Notes: a model not told the origin generated them from the sequence alone. A DNA stretch of 64,000 nucleotides from an uncultured Eubacteriales bacterium (GCA_959604355.1 CAUHAO010000002.1:1-64000), one strand, 5' to 3'. Numbered from the stretch's first letter, positions 7,834 to 17,788 are shown. Numbers and translations are program-made.

Positions 7834-10244
7834 ACGTCTTGCTGCTTTATTTTCCAGATGTTTTCCGCGTATTCGTTTATCGCGCGGTCTGCGGAGAAAA
7901 TGCCCGCGTTTGCCGTGTTTGCAAGCGACATGCGTCCGAACTTCTGTGAGTCGGGATATGTCCCGGAGATGAGATCCTGGGCGCGCGCGTAGTCCGCAAA
8001 GTCGGCTATCGACATATATTCATCCGACACACCGTAGTGCGGCACGAGCAGGGAATTGATGATATCATCGAATTTTGCGCCGTTGATGCCGTGTCTGATG
8101 AAGTTGAGGACATTGACAAGCTCGGGACATTTTTCGAGGAATTCCGAGGGCCTGTAACCGCGTCTCCACAGTTCTTCGACTTGCCCGGCATTCATACCGA
8201 AGATAAAGATGTTGTCTTTGCCTACCTGCTCGAGAATCTCGATATTCGCTCCGTCGAGCGTGCCGAGAGTGACCGCGCCGTTTATCATGAGCTTCATATT
8301 GCCCGTGCCGCTGGCTTCCTTGCCTGCGACGGAAATCTGCTCGGAGATATCGGCGGCGGGGATTATTATTTCTGCAAGAGATACTTTGTAATCCTCGACG
8401 AAAACGACTTTCAGTTTATCGTGCATCTGCGGGTCGGAGTTTATCATATCCGCAACGGTGACAATAAGACGGATTATCTGCTTCGCCATAAAGTAGCCCG
8501 AAGAGGCTTTCGCGGCGAAAATGAACGTTCTCGGTACGAAATCCATATTCGGATTCTCTTTTATCTTCAGGTACATGCGCAGAATCTGCAGCACATTGAG
8601 CAGCTGGCGCTTGTATTCGTGCAGACGCTTTACCTGTACGTCGAAAATCGAGTCGGGGTCGATGATGACACCGTTTGCCTTTTCGATGTAGTCGCAAAGC
8701 ACGAGCTTGTTTTCGCGTTTTATGCGGCGCAGTTCGCTTATGACGTCCGCGTCGTCCTTATAAGCATTGAGCTTTGTCAACTCGCGGCTGTCTTTTATGA
8801 ATCCGTCGCCGATGAGTGATGTTAGAAACTTCGTCAGCTCCGGGTTCGACTGGCAGAGCCACCTGCGGTAAGCGATACCGTTTGTGACGTTCGTGAACTT
8901 TTCGGGAGCAATGTTATAGTAATCGCGGAAAACGCTCGACGTGAGGATGTCTGAGTGCAGCTTCGACACTCCGTTGACCTTATGGCACGCGGCAAGACAG
9001 AGGTTTGCCATTTTTACTTCGCCGTTGGCGATGACCGCCATATAGTCGAGCTTCGCCCGATCGTCGCCGTACGCTCTGACAAGGTCGAGCATCAAGCGGC
9101 GATTGATCTCCACGGTTATCTGGTGGATTCGGGGCAGCTGCTCCGAGAAAAGGCTTTCATTCCATTTTTCGAGCGCTTCGCTCATGACCGTGTGGTTGGT
9201 GTATGTGAGCGTGCGGCATGTGATGTCCCACGCCTTATCCCACTCATAGTCGTATTCGTCAACGAGAATCCGCATAAGTTCGGGTACACAGAGCGCGGGG
9301 TGCGTGTCATTGATGTGTATTGCGGTCGTGTCGGGAAGATTGTCAAGGGAATAGTTGTTTTTAAGATGATCCTTGATTATCGTCTGCATTGACGCGCAGA
9401 CCATGAGGTATTGCTGCTTGAGGCGCAGACGCTTGCCCTCAATATGGTTATCGGCGGGGTAGAGGACTTTTGAAATGACCTCCGCCATTGTTTCCTGCTC
9501 GAGTGCTTTCTGGTATTCGCCGCGGGAGAACGCAGACATATCTATTGATGACGGGGACTTTGCTTCCCACAGTACGAGCTTGTTCACGGCTTTTGAGTCG
9601 TAGCCCGAGATATACATATCATAGGGGATTGCGGTGACAAGGCTGTAATCGGTGTGCGAAACTCTGAATTTGCCGTTTTGGTCGATGTAGTTGTTGACTC
9701 TTCCGCCGAAACGGACGTTTACCGCGTCATCGGGACGCGCAACGAGCCACACTCCGCCCATGTCAAGCCATTCATCGGGGAATTCGACCTGCCAGCCGTC
9801 AACGATCTTCTGACGGAATATACCGAATTCGTACTTTATTGAGAAACCGGTGCACGAGATCTCATTTGATGTCGCCGCGTCAAGGTAGCAGGACGCGAGG
9901 CGTCCGAGACCTCCGTTGCCGAGGCCTGCGTCGGGCTCCATTTCATACAGATCCTCGATCTTTACGCCTATGCCTTTGAGAATTTTTCTGAAATCATCTT
10001 CAAGGCCCAGGTTGTAGAGGTTGTTTCTGAGAGATCGTCCGACGAGGAATTCCATTGACATATAGTAGACTTTTTTGCCTTTAATATCCTTTGAAAACGC
10101 CTTTTCTTTCTTTGCCAGCATATCGCGGACTGTCAGACAGACCGAACGATACACCTGTTTCAGGGTCGCTTCCCTCAGTTCACAACCGAACACGCGGCCC
10201 ACAGTCCCTTCAAGTTGTTCTTTTATCTTTTCTTGCTGTTTCAT
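7830..10244 (-). CDS. glgP: glycogen/maltodextrin phosphorylase
   Basis: 804 residues, GT35. It releases glucose-1-phosphate from alpha-1,4-glucan ends using pyridoxal phosphate. The PLP-lysine block EASGTGNMKLMING lies near residue 649, and the N-terminal block YYMSMEFLVGRSLRNNL is diagnostic. Full length for the bacterial family. No signal peptide; cytosolic. It sits 21 nt downstream of glgA and overlaps the GH13 gene by 4 bp, so synthesis and breakdown enzymes are co-transcribed. Confidence 0.98.
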   Translation of the reverse strand: MKQQEKIKEQLEGTVGRVFGCELREATLKQVYRSVCLTVRDMLAKKEKAFSKDIKGKKVYYMSMEFLVGRSLRNNLYNLGLEDDFRKILKGIGVKIEDLYEMEPDAGLGNGGLGRLASCYLDAATSNEISCTGFSIKYEFGIFRQKIVDGWQVEFPDEWLDMGGVWLVARPDDAVNVRFGGRVNNYIDQNGKFRVSHTDYSLVTAIPYDMYISGYDSKAVNKLVLWEAKSPSSIDMSAFSRGEYQKALEQETMAEVISKVLYPADNHIEGKRLRLKQQYLMVCASMQTIIKDHLKNNYSLDNLPDTTAIHINDTHPALCVPELMRILVDEYDYEWDKAWDITCRTLTYTNHTVMSEALEKWNESLFSEQLPRIHQITVEINRRLMLDLVRAYGDDRAKLDYMAVIANGEVKMANLCLAACHKVNGVSKLHSDILTSSVFRDYYNIAPEKFTNVTNGIAYRRWLCQSNPELTKFLTSLIGDGFIKDSRELTKLNAYKDDADVISELRRIKRENKLVLCDYIEKANGVIIDPDSIFDVQVKRLHEYKRQLLNVLQILRMYLKIKENPNMDFVPRTFIFAAKASSGYFMAKQIIRLIVTVADMINSDPQMHDKLKVVFVEDYKVSLAEIIIPAADISEQISVAGKEASGTGNMKLMINGAVTLGTLDGANIEILEQVGKDNIFIFGMNAGQVEELWRRGYRPSEFLEKCPELVNVLNFIRHGINGAKFDDIINSLLVPHYGVSDEYMSIADFADYARAQDLISGTYPDSQKFGRMSLANTANAGIFSADRAINEYAENIWKIKQQDV

Positions 10245-10265
10245 CTCTTTATATATCCTTCGGTT

Positions 10266-11705
10266 TTAATCTTTCATCATGCTGTTGTACACGTCAATGT
10301 AAGCCCTTGCAGGCTTGTCCCAGCCGCAATCGTTTGCAATGACTTTGCTGCGCAGTTTTGCAAATTTTTCGTGGTCATTATTGTAAAGGTCCGTGCAGCG
10401 CGCAACGGCGCGGATCATTTCGTCCGTTGTGTGGTCTATGAACGTGAAACCCAGCCCGTCTCCCGTTTCGGGATTGAACGCGGGGACTGTATCTTTGAGA
10501 CCTCCCGTTTCGTGAACTATCGGAATCGCTCCGTAACGCATCGCCACAAGCTGCGACAGCCCGCACGGCTCCGAGCGCGACGGCATTAGGAACATATCCG
10601 CCCCGGCGTAGATGCGGCTTGCGAGAGAGGAGTCAAACCGGATGTTGACGGATATCCTGTCGGGATATCTCGACGCGTAATATCTCAGCATATCCTCATA
10701 CTGCGGTTCTCCCGAGCCGAGGACAATGAGGTTTATATTCAGGTTCATAAGCCTGTCGATGGCGTTGCCGCCCAGCAAATCCAAGCCTTTATGTGCGACA
10801 AGACGCGATATCATCGCCACGGTAGGAACGAGCGGATCGGTGCGCAGCCCGAGCTCATTGAGCAGGGTGAGCTTGCAGACCGCTTTGCCGTTCGTGTTTT
10901 TTGACGTGTAATGCTCGCATAGCGCGGGGTCTTTCGCGGGGTTGAACGTGTTCATGTCAAGGCCGTTGACGATGCCGCAGAGCTTATAGCTGTTTTCACG
11001 CAGTATTCCGTCGAGGCCGTGAGCGTAAAACGGGTCGAGAATCTCTTTTGCGTACGTCTCGGAGACCGTCGTTATTTTATCCGCAAGCACTATGCCCGAT
11101 TTGAGCACGTTCACGCAGTCGGTATGGTGCAGCAGCGACAGATGCTCCTTTGCGATGCCCAGCACGTCGCCCGCGAAATCCAGGGGCGCTTTGCCCTGGT
11201 ATTCTATATTATGAATGGTGAGCACAGTTCTGATACGCCCGTAGTGCTGATACATCAATTTATAAAAAATAGGTATGAGTGCGGTCTGCCAGTCGTTGCA
11301 ATGGATTATGTCGGGCATAAAATCAATGTGCTGCAGCGATTCGAGTATCGCCTTGCAGAAAAACGCGAACGATTCCCCATCGTCATAGTAGCCGTAGACC
11401 TTGTCCCTGCCGAAATAATACTCGTTGTCGACGAAATAATATGTCACGCGGCTGAACTGCGGCTTGTATCTGAATATGCCCGTGTACGTCATTCTCCACG
11501 ACAGTGGCGTGTAGAATGACGTGATGAATTTCATGTATTTGCCGTAAGCCTGGTTTTCTTTTATCACTTTATAATAAGGCAAAAATACACAGACTTCCGC
11601 ATCTTTATCTTTTGCTATGTATTTCGGCAGGGCACCTGCGACATCTGCAAGTCCGCCTGTTTTGACGAAAGGAGTCGCTTCGCTTGCCGCGAACAGTATC
11701 TTCAA
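10266..11705 (-). CDS. glgA: glycogen synthase (ADP-glucose, GT5)
   Basis: 479 residues. The KTGGLADV motif at ~15-22 binds ADP-glucose, and the C-terminal SRSEPCGLSQL block holds the conserved catalytic-site Glu. It transfers glucose from ADP-glucose to growing alpha-1,4 chains in the cytosol. Its start overlaps the glgD stop by 4 bp, giving tight coupling to the regulatory pyrophosphorylase subunit. Confidence 0.98.
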   Translation of the reverse strand: MKILFAASEATPFVKTGGLADVAGALPKYIAKDKDAEVCVFLPYYKVIKENQAYGKYMKFITSFYTPLSWRMTYTGIFRYKPQFSRVTYYFVDNEYYFGRDKVYGYYDDGESFAFFCKAILESLQHIDFMPDIIHCNDWQTALIPIFYKLMYQHYGRIRTVLTIHNIEYQGKAPLDFAGDVLGIAKEHLSLLHHTDCVNVLKSGIVLADKITTVSETYAKEILDPFYAHGLDGILRENSYKLCGIVNGLDMNTFNPAKDPALCEHYTSKNTNGKAVCKLTLLNELGLRTDPLVPTVAMISRLVAHKGLDLLGGNAIDRLMNLNINLIVLGSGEPQYEDMLRYYASRYPDRISVNIRFDSSLASRIYAGADMFLMPSRSEPCGLSQLVAMRYGAIPIVHETGGLKDTVPAFNPETGDGLGFTFIDHTTDEMIRAVARCTDLYNNDHEKFAKLRSKVIANDCGWDKPARAYIDVYNSMMKD

Positions 11706-12820
11706 ATTGTTTCCCCCTTAGAGATTATGAGCGGGTTTGTCGGATATCCCGAAACGTGTACGCCGCTGCTTATTCTTACTTTCTTGTCTATTATCACGTT
11801 TTCGACGCACGCGCCCGCTTTGATCACGCTTGCGTCCATGATTATTGAATTGCGCACAATTGCGCCCTTTTCCACCGTTACTCCGCGGAAAAGCACAGAG
11901 CCTTCCGCCTCGCCCTCGATAACACAGCCGTCGGCTATGAGACAGTTGCGCACATTGCACTCGCCGCCGTAGAACGTCGGTACTTCGTCATGTACCGTCG
12001 TGTAGACGGGAAAGTCTCCGCCGAAGAAATATTTCTGCATATCGGGATTGATAAGGCCGAGATTGTTGTTGAAATAATCCTCAATGTCATAGTTGCGCAG
12101 CACGGGGCGGTCGTGGATAAAAGCCGAAAGACGGACGTTGCCCTTGTTGAAGCCTTCCTGAATAAAATCCTTGCTCAGGCTGTGGTATCCCTTCGCGGAG
12201 AGGGAGACAACTTCGCTTTCAAGGTACTTTCTGCCTACGACGTATGTACCCAGTGAAATATACTGACCGGCTCGGGGTTCGTAGTTCAGGTATACGCCTT
12301 GGATCTTATTGTCCTCGGAAAGATCGAAAAGCATCTCCGCATTTTTGCTTTCGCCGTTATCAGAGCGCTTAACAGCGACCGTAACATCACTTCCCGAGCG
12401 GATATGGCTTTCGAGTATTTCGTTGTAGTCGATATTCGATACAGTCGCGGAGTCCGCGAGGATGAGATAATCTTCCGTGCATGTCTCGTTTATATAGCGC
12501 AGAGCCGTGTAAAGCTCGTCAAGCTTGCCCTTGTAGCCGCCGGAATTACCCGTGGCAAACGGAGGAATGAATATCAGCCCGCCGTTCTTACGGTTCAGAT
12601 CCCACGCCTGACATGAGCCGAGATGCTCCATAAGAGACTGGTAATTGCTCTTTGTGACGACCCCGACGTTTCTTATACCGGAGTTGACCATATTTGAAAG
12701 AACAAAATCTATCAATCTGTATCTTGAACCGAAAGGGAGGGATGCGATGCTTCTGCTGTTTGTCAGAGCGTCGAGCCCGTTGTTGTGAGTATCGGAAAAA
12801 ATTATGCCTGCCGCTTTCAT
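11702..12820 (-). CDS. glgD: glucose-1-phosphate adenylyltransferase, GlgD subunit
   Basis: 372 residues, homologous to GlgC but lacking the GGxGxRL nucleotide loop: the N-terminus reads FSDTHNNGLDALT where GlgC has LAGGQGSRLKVLT. A left-handed beta-helix domain follows after ~residue 270. GlgD is the non-catalytic or weakly catalytic partner found in Bacillota, which raises GlgC activity in a heteromer. It lies 42 nt downstream of glgC and overlaps glgA. Confidence 0.96.
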   Translation of the reverse strand: MKAAGIIFSDTHNNGLDALTNSRSIASLPFGSRYRLIDFVLSNMVNSGIRNVGVVTKSNYQSLMEHLGSCQAWDLNRKNGGLIFIPPFATGNSGGYKGKLDELYTALRYINETCTEDYLILADSATVSNIDYNEILESHIRSGSDVTVAVKRSDNGESKNAEMLFDLSEDNKIQGVYLNYEPRAGQYISLGTYVVGRKYLESEVVSLSAKGYHSLSKDFIQEGFNKGNVRLSAFIHDRPVLRNYDIEDYFNNNLGLINPDMQKYFFGGDFPVYTTVHDEVPTFYGGECNVRNCLIADGCVIEGEAEGSVLFRGVTVEKGAIVRNSIIMDASVIKAGACVENVIIDKKVRISSGVHVSGYPTNPLIISKGETI

Positions 12821-12862
12821 TGTCCTAAGTCTCTCCTTACTCTTATTATTCTTCTTTGACTG

Positions 12863-14047
12863 TTATATATTGGAATTCGGGGGAACGATCTGTCCGTCAG
12901 CCACGGTCTTGCCCGTTCCGACGACGCTTATTCCCCATTCGCCGTCGTCTGTTTTTTCTCCGCCCACGGCAGAGTATCGTCCGATGGTGCAGTTTTCACC
13001 GATAAGCGCGTATTTTATCTTTGCGTTGCTTTCTATCTTCGTATTGGGCATCACGACGCTGTCGTAGACCTCGGCGCCTTCCTCAACGGTGCAACCGGTA
13101 GAAACTATCGAGTTGACGACCTTGCCGTTTACCACGCATCCTTCCGCGATAAACGAGTTTTTCGCCTGTCCCTTATCCGATATTATGCTCGGCGGCTGCG
13201 CATAGTTACGCGAGTATACCTTGAAATTCGTGTCACGCATGCTTACGGGATCTGAGGGGTCGAGCAGATCCATATTCGCCTTCCACAAACTGTCGAGCGT
13301 TCCGACATCGCGCCAGTAGCCGTCGAACGTATATGCGAAAAGTTCGCGTCCGTCGCGCAGCAGGGCAGGGATGACATTTTTGCCGAAGTCGTTTGAGGAG
13401 TTTGGGTCTTTTTCATCCGCGATGAGGTATTCACGCAGCGTTTCCCATGTAAAAACATAAACGCCCATCGACGCGAGGTTGCTTTTGGGGTGTTTCGGTT
13501 TTTCTTCGAACTCTGTTATGCGGCATTCACCGTTCGTGCTCATTATGCCCATACGGGGAGCTTCTTCCATCGGGACAGTGCGCACTGCTATGGTGCATTC
13601 CGCGCCCTTCTGCTTGTGGAATTCTATCATTTTTGCATAATCCATCTTATAGATGTGGTCACCCGAAAGCACAAGCACGTATTTGGGATCATATCTTTCG
13701 ATGAATGACATGTTTTGATATACGGCGTTTGCCGTGCCGTTGTACCATGCCGTGCCGCTTGCCGTAGTGTACGGAGGAAGGATGTGCGATCCGCCGAAAT
13801 TGCGGTTGAGATCCCACGGCTGACCGTTGCCGATGTAGTCGTTGAGCTCGAGTGGTTGATATTGCGTGAGTATGCCCACGGTGTCGATGCCGGAGTTTAC
13901 GCAGTTGGAGAGTGAGAAATCGATTATCCTGTATTTGCCGCCGAACGGTACCGCGGGCTTAGCGGTATTTTCCGTAAGGACTTTCAGACGGCTGCCCTGT
14001 CCTCCTGCGAGGAGCATGGCGATACATTCTTTTCTGCGATGTACCAT
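12863..14047 (-). CDS. glgC: glucose-1-phosphate adenylyltransferase, catalytic subunit
   Basis: 394 residues. It makes ADP-glucose from glucose-1-phosphate and ATP, the committed step of glycogen synthesis. The nucleotide loop LAGGQGSRL (~13-21), the KPAVPFGGKYRIIDF block, and the LSGDHIYKMDY Asp site are intact. A C-terminal left-handed beta-helix is present. It is preceded by glgB with a 24-nt gap. Confidence 0.98.
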   Translation of the reverse strand: MVHRRKECIAMLLAGGQGSRLKVLTENTAKPAVPFGGKYRIIDFSLSNCVNSGIDTVGILTQYQPLELNDYIGNGQPWDLNRNFGGSHILPPYTTASGTAWYNGTANAVYQNMSFIERYDPKYVLVLSGDHIYKMDYAKMIEFHKQKGAECTIAVRTVPMEEAPRMGIMSTNGECRITEFEEKPKHPKSNLASMGVYVFTWETLREYLIADEKDPNSSNDFGKNVIPALLRDGRELFAYTFDGYWRDVGTLDSLWKANMDLLDPSDPVSMRDTNFKVYSRNYAQPPSIISDKGQAKNSFIAEGCVVNGKVVNSIVSTGCTVEEGAEVYDSVVMPNTKIESNAKIKYALIGENCTIGRYSAVGGEKTDDGEWGISVVGTGKTVADGQIVPPNSNI

Positions 14048-14071
14048 TATACTTTGTCCTTTCGATATCTG

Positions 14072-15949
14072 TTATTTATTTTTTATATAAGACAGTTTAT
14101 AGAATACGGTGGACATTGCGGGAATAGTGAAATTTGCGGAATATTTCAGCCCGTGCATCGGTATAGGTTCGCTCTTTACGGCTTGCAGATGCTCACCTTT
14201 TCCGCCGAATTCCGTGTCATCGGACGAGAACACAGGCTTGACAGTGCAGTTATAAGGTATGCCTATGCGGTACCGTTCATGTCTGACAGGGCAGAAATTG
14301 CACACAGCGACGATCTCCTTGCCGGACTTGTCTATTCGTCTCATTGAAATCACGCTATGGTCGCGGTCGTCGTTTGATATCCAGCAAAAACCGTTCCAGT
14401 CGGAGTCATTTTCCCACATCGCGCGGGTTTTGAGATAAAAGGCGTTGAGTGCGGCGGTATACTTCTGCATCTGGCGGTGCTTGTCATAGTCAAGCAACAG
14501 CCAGTCAAGCTCTTTTGCGTAGTCCCATTCTATGAATTGAGCAAATTCGTTGCCCATAAACGTGAGTTTTTTGCCGGGATGTGCTATCATGAAGCCGTAA
14601 AACGCGCGCAGATTCGCAAATTTCATCTCGTATTCGCCGGGCATCTTGTTTATCATTGAGCATTTCCCGTGCACTACTTCGTCGTGGGAGAGAGGAAGAA
14701 TAAAGTTTTCCGAGAACGCATAAGTCATAGAAAAAGTGAGATTGTTATGCTTGCCTTTGCGGAATAGCGGGTCGGTAGACATATAATCGAGCATATCGTG
14801 CATCCAGCCCATGTTCCATTTGAAGTTGAAGCCGAGTCCTCCGTCATACGCGGGCTTAGTAACCATTGGGAACGCTGTGGACTCTTCCGCCGCCATTACA
14901 GCGGACGGATTTACGGCAAACGCAGCCTTGTTTATATCCCGCAGAAGGTATACCGCGGCGTAATTGATGTTTCCTCCGTCTTTGTTACGCCGCCATTGTC
15001 CGTCACGTCTGCCGTAGTCAAGGTAGAGCATTGACGCGACAGCATCGACTCTCAGCCCGTCGATATGGTACTTGTCGAGCCAGTAGCAGGCGCTTGAAAT
15101 GATGAATGATTTTACCTCGTTGCGGCTGAAATCAAATATTCTCGTAGACCATTCCGGATGCTCGTTGACAAGCCTGTCATTTGACTCATAGCAGCACGTT
15201 CCGTCGAACTCGTAAAGCCCGTTTTCATCTTTCGGAAAATGCGCGGCGACGATGTCAAGTATAACGCCGATCCCCTTTGAATGGCAGATATCGACGAACA
15301 TCATGAAATCTTTCGGTGTGCCGTAGCGGGACGTGGGGGCGAAGAATCCGGTAACTTGATATCCCCATGACGGGTCGTATGGGTGTTCCGCAACGGGAAG
15401 AAGTTCTATATGAGTGTAGCCCTGCTGCTTTGCGTATTCCGCAAGCTCTTCACCGAGTTTGCGGTAAGGGTACGGATTGCCGTCTTTGTATTTGCGCCAG
15501 GACCCCGCGTGTACTTCGTAAATGTTCAGCGGCGACGAAAGAATATTTTTTCCGCGCTTGCGCGATCTGTACAGAGAGTCGTGCCATGCGAATCCGTCAA
15601 GGTCGTATGTCTTTGTCATATTTTCCGGCCTTGTCGCCATGTGGAATCCGTATGGGTCGCTTTTATATGTAAATTTCCCGTCAGGTTTGCAAATGAGATA
15701 TTTGTAGCCCGTGTATTCAGGTATGCCGTCGATGGTTTTTTCCCAGATACCGTGTCCTATGTTCTTCATTGGTTCGGCGTTTGTGTCCCATTTATTGAAA
15801 TTGCCGACAACGCGGACGCTTTTTGCATTCGGCGCCCAGACCCTGAAGACGTATCCGTCTCCTGTCGGATGACAACCCATGAATTCATAAGCGTCATGGC
15901 ATTTGCCGGCTGCGAATTCTTCTATCTTATCGTTTAATAGGTCGCTCAT
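14072..15949 (-). CDS. glgB: 1,4-alpha-glucan branching enzyme
   Basis: 625 residues from the chosen start. A CBM48 domain (~30-120) precedes a GH13 barrel with the nucleophile Asp in GLRVDAVAS, the acid/base Glu in MAAEESTAF and the third Asp in LSHDEVVHGK. It introduces alpha-1,6 branches into glycogen. The ATG at 15949 has AAAGGAG ahead of it; a longer frame to 16033 would begin upstream of the operon promoter and is rejected. First gene of the six-gene glycogen operon. Confidence 0.97.
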   Translation of the reverse strand: MSDLLNDKIEEFAAGKCHDAYEFMGCHPTGDGYVFRVWAPNAKSVRVVGNFNKWDTNAEPMKNIGHGIWEKTIDGIPEYTGYKYLICKPDGKFTYKSDPYGFHMATRPENMTKTYDLDGFAWHDSLYRSRKRGKNILSSPLNIYEVHAGSWRKYKDGNPYPYRKLGEELAEYAKQQGYTHIELLPVAEHPYDPSWGYQVTGFFAPTSRYGTPKDFMMFVDICHSKGIGVILDIVAAHFPKDENGLYEFDGTCCYESNDRLVNEHPEWSTRIFDFSRNEVKSFIISSACYWLDKYHIDGLRVDAVASMLYLDYGRRDGQWRRNKDGGNINYAAVYLLRDINKAAFAVNPSAVMAAEESTAFPMVTKPAYDGGLGFNFKWNMGWMHDMLDYMSTDPLFRKGKHNNLTFSMTYAFSENFILPLSHDEVVHGKCSMINKMPGEYEMKFANLRAFYGFMIAHPGKKLTFMGNEFAQFIEWDYAKELDWLLLDYDKHRQMQKYTAALNAFYLKTRAMWENDSDWNGFCWISNDDRDHSVISMRRIDKSGKEIVAVCNFCPVRHERYRIGIPYNCTVKPVFSSDDTEFGGKGEHLQAVKSEPIPMHGLKYSANFTIPAMSTVFYKLSYIKNK

Positions 15950-15974
15950 AACAGACTCCTTTCCCTTTAGGTAT

Positions 15975-16002
15975 ATTATACCAAATTGTGCAAAAATGTC
16001 AA
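15975..16002 (-). promoter_or_regulatory. sigma-A promoter of the glycogen operon
   Basis: On the minus strand: TTGACA, 16-nt spacer, TATAAT, 25 nt upstream of the glgB start. It is the only strong promoter seen for the six-gene run. Confidence 0.9.
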
Positions 16003-16157
16003 CGCTTTTTGAACCGTTTTTATAAACAAACAATTAAAAAAAACATCATTCTTAGACATTAAGGTTGTGTTGATTCACCAAAATCCGACCTTGAGTCGCA
16101 AAAAACCGACAACGGACATAAAATGTTAATATCTTTTAGGTGGAGGAAAGTGTTGAT

Positions 16158-17408
16158 ATGCCAAGTTATATCGTTGAGGGCGGCGTGCCTCTTTGCGGTG
16201 TCATTCATGTTCAGGGGGCGAAGAATAGTGTTCTGCCGATCCTCGCGGCGACGCTTATTGCAGATGGGGAATGCCGGATAGGTAACTGCCCTGAAATAAG
16301 CGATACATATACCGCTGCCGAAATATTGCGGGGGCTGGGAGCGACAGTGACTCTGTTTTCAGATAAGATATATGTTGATGCGACGTCTGCGGCGGGGTTC
16401 GTCATTTCCGAGGAGCTTATGCGAAAAATGCGCTCATCTGTCGTATTTCTCGGAGCTATCCTTGCGCGCAGACATCACGCGGTCGTTTCATTTCCCGGAG
16501 GGTGCGAGCTCGGACCCCGTCCGATAGATATGCATCTTTCGGCGTTAAGAAAGATGGGGGTCGTTATCCGTGAAGAGCACGGCTATCTTGATTGTGAGTG
16601 TGACAGGCTTATCGGGTCGGATATATCACTCGCGATACCGAGCGTTGGTGCAACGGAAAACATTATGCTTGCGGCGGTCACGGCGGAAGGCAGAACAGTC
16701 ATAAACAACGCTGCACGGGAGCCCGAAATATGCGACCTGCAGGATTTTCTCAATAAAATGGGGGCGAAGGTTCGCGGAGCGGGAACTCCGACTGTTGTGA
16801 TTGACGGAGTGAAAAAACTTCACGGTGCGGAGCATCGAGTCATTCCCGACAGAATAGCTGCAACTACGTATATGTGCGCTGTCGCCGCGACACGCGGCAA
16901 TGCGCTGCTGCATGACACCGCGCCCGAGCATCTCTCGGGAATAATATCTTTTATGCGGGAGGCGGGATGCACGATAAACGTAGATGGGAGCGACATTTAC
17001 ATATCATGCGACAGACTGCACGCGTGCCGTCCCGTGCGCACGATGCCATACCCCGGATTTCCGACGGACGCACAGGCAGTATGTATGGCGATGATGTGCC
17101 GTGCGAAAGGCAGCAGCGTGTTTATAGAAACCGTGTTTTCCGACAGATTCCGTCATGTCGGGGAATTGCTGCGCATGGGCGCGAAGATCACCGTTGACGG
17201 GCGCGTTGCGATAGTTGACGGAGTTGAGAAGATGTACGGCGCGAATGTCGATTCCACGGATCTGCGCGGCGCAGCGGCGCTTGTTGTTGCGGCGCTTGCG
17301 GCGGATGGCGAGAGTGAGATACGCAAGATAGAGCATATCGAGCGCGGCTATGATTGCATGCCGAAAGTGCTTTCGGAATTGGGGGCGAAGATAGTCCGTC
17401 GCGATTAA
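16158..17408 (+). CDS. murA: UDP-N-acetylglucosamine 1-carboxyvinyltransferase
   Basis: 416 residues. First committed step of peptidoglycan synthesis: transfers enolpyruvate from PEP to UDP-GlcNAc in the cytosol. The PEP-binding Cys is present in GGCELGPRPID (~116), so classical fosfomycin chemistry applies; the N-terminal GAKNSVLPI Lys/Asn block is intact. The ATG at 16158 follows GGTGGAGG at good spacing; the GTG at 16140 overlaps that site. Transcribed divergently from the glycogen operon; no clear promoter identified. Confidence 0.97.
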   Translation: MPSYIVEGGVPLCGVIHVQGAKNSVLPILAATLIADGECRIGNCPEISDTYTAAEILRGLGATVTLFSDKIYVDATSAAGFVISEELMRKMRSSVVFLGAILARRHHAVVSFPGGCELGPRPIDMHLSALRKMGVVIREEHGYLDCECDRLIGSDISLAIPSVGATENIMLAAVTAEGRTVINNAAREPEICDLQDFLNKMGAKVRGAGTPTVVIDGVKKLHGAEHRVIPDRIAATTYMCAVAATRGNALLHDTAPEHLSGIISFMREAGCTINVDGSDIYISCDRLHACRPVRTMPYPGFPTDAQAVCMAMMCRAKGSSVFIETVFSDRFRHVGELLRMGAKITVDGRVAIVDGVEKMYGANVDSTDLRGAAALVVAALAADGESEIRKIEHIERGYDCMPKVLSELGAKIVRRD

Positions 17409-17436
17409 GCCGTGATATATCCGCCGGCTGTTGTCA

Positions 17437-17511
17437 CAGGCAAAATGTCCGCAGGCAAAATGTCCGTAGGCAAAATGTCTGCAGGCAAAATTCCCGAAGG
17501 CAAAATGTCCG
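17437..17511. repeat. 15-bp tandem repeat, five units
   Basis: Five consecutive 15-bp units of the form CAGGCAAAATGTCCG (units 1 and 2 identical; 3, 4 and 5 carry one to three substitutions). The 15-bp period keeps frame, so either strand reads as a 5-residue repeat, but no convincing gene covers it. It lies 28 bp past the murA stop. Confidence 0.9.
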
Positions 17512-17547
17512 CAGGCGCGCACTCCCTTTCGTGGAGTGCGCGCCTGC
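17511..17547. other. perfect 15-bp hairpin after murA
   Basis: GCAGGCGCGCACTCC pairs perfectly with its complement across a 7-nt loop. It directly continues the 15-bp repeat array. Neither strand has a U-run after it, so it is not a classical terminator; it may act as a strong stall or 3'-end protector between convergent genes. Confidence 0.8.
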
Positions 17548-17603
17548 GGCTCGGTTGCGCCGTAATATTGCAATACAAAAGATGCTTTATTCTTTACACA
17601 TTG

Positions 17604-17744
17604 TCATTTGATTATTAAGAGCTCGATCTTCAGAGTGAGTATCCGTGCCTCGGATGCTTTCACGGAGTCGATGCTTATATCTCCGCTTCTGACCTCTTCA
17701 ATGACCGCGAAGGGTGCGTTTTTCGGCAGTATCTGACCGGGCAT
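17604..17744 (-). pseudogene. possible 46-residue ORF or gene remnant
   Basis: A minus-strand frame from ATG 17744 to TGA 17604 encodes about 46 residues, ending in a strand-rich, hydrophobic tail (ARILTLKIELLII). No good ribosome binding site is present. The frame stays open upstream of the ATG to a TGA just past the acetyltransferase stop, which suggests the 3' end of a degraded gene rather than an intact small protein. I do not recognise a family. Confidence 0.3.
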
Positions 17745-17788
17745 TTCCGTTTCGCAGTAAAATATCTTTTTCTTTGATAAATTTCATA

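Noticed and set aside
15950..16033. N-terminal extension of glgB
   Set aside because: The extension would begin upstream of the operon promoter; the internal ATG at 15949 has an ideal ribosome binding site.
17004..17573. Minus-strand ORF with a pentapeptide-like repeat (xxFAC)
   Set aside because: It is antisense to murA for most of its length; the apparent pentapeptide comes from the 15-bp tandem repeat, and no ribosome binding site is present.
17412..17618. Plus-strand ORF with GKMSA repeats
   Set aside because: It is the plus-strand reading of the same 15-bp array and runs through the perfect hairpin; no ribosome binding site.
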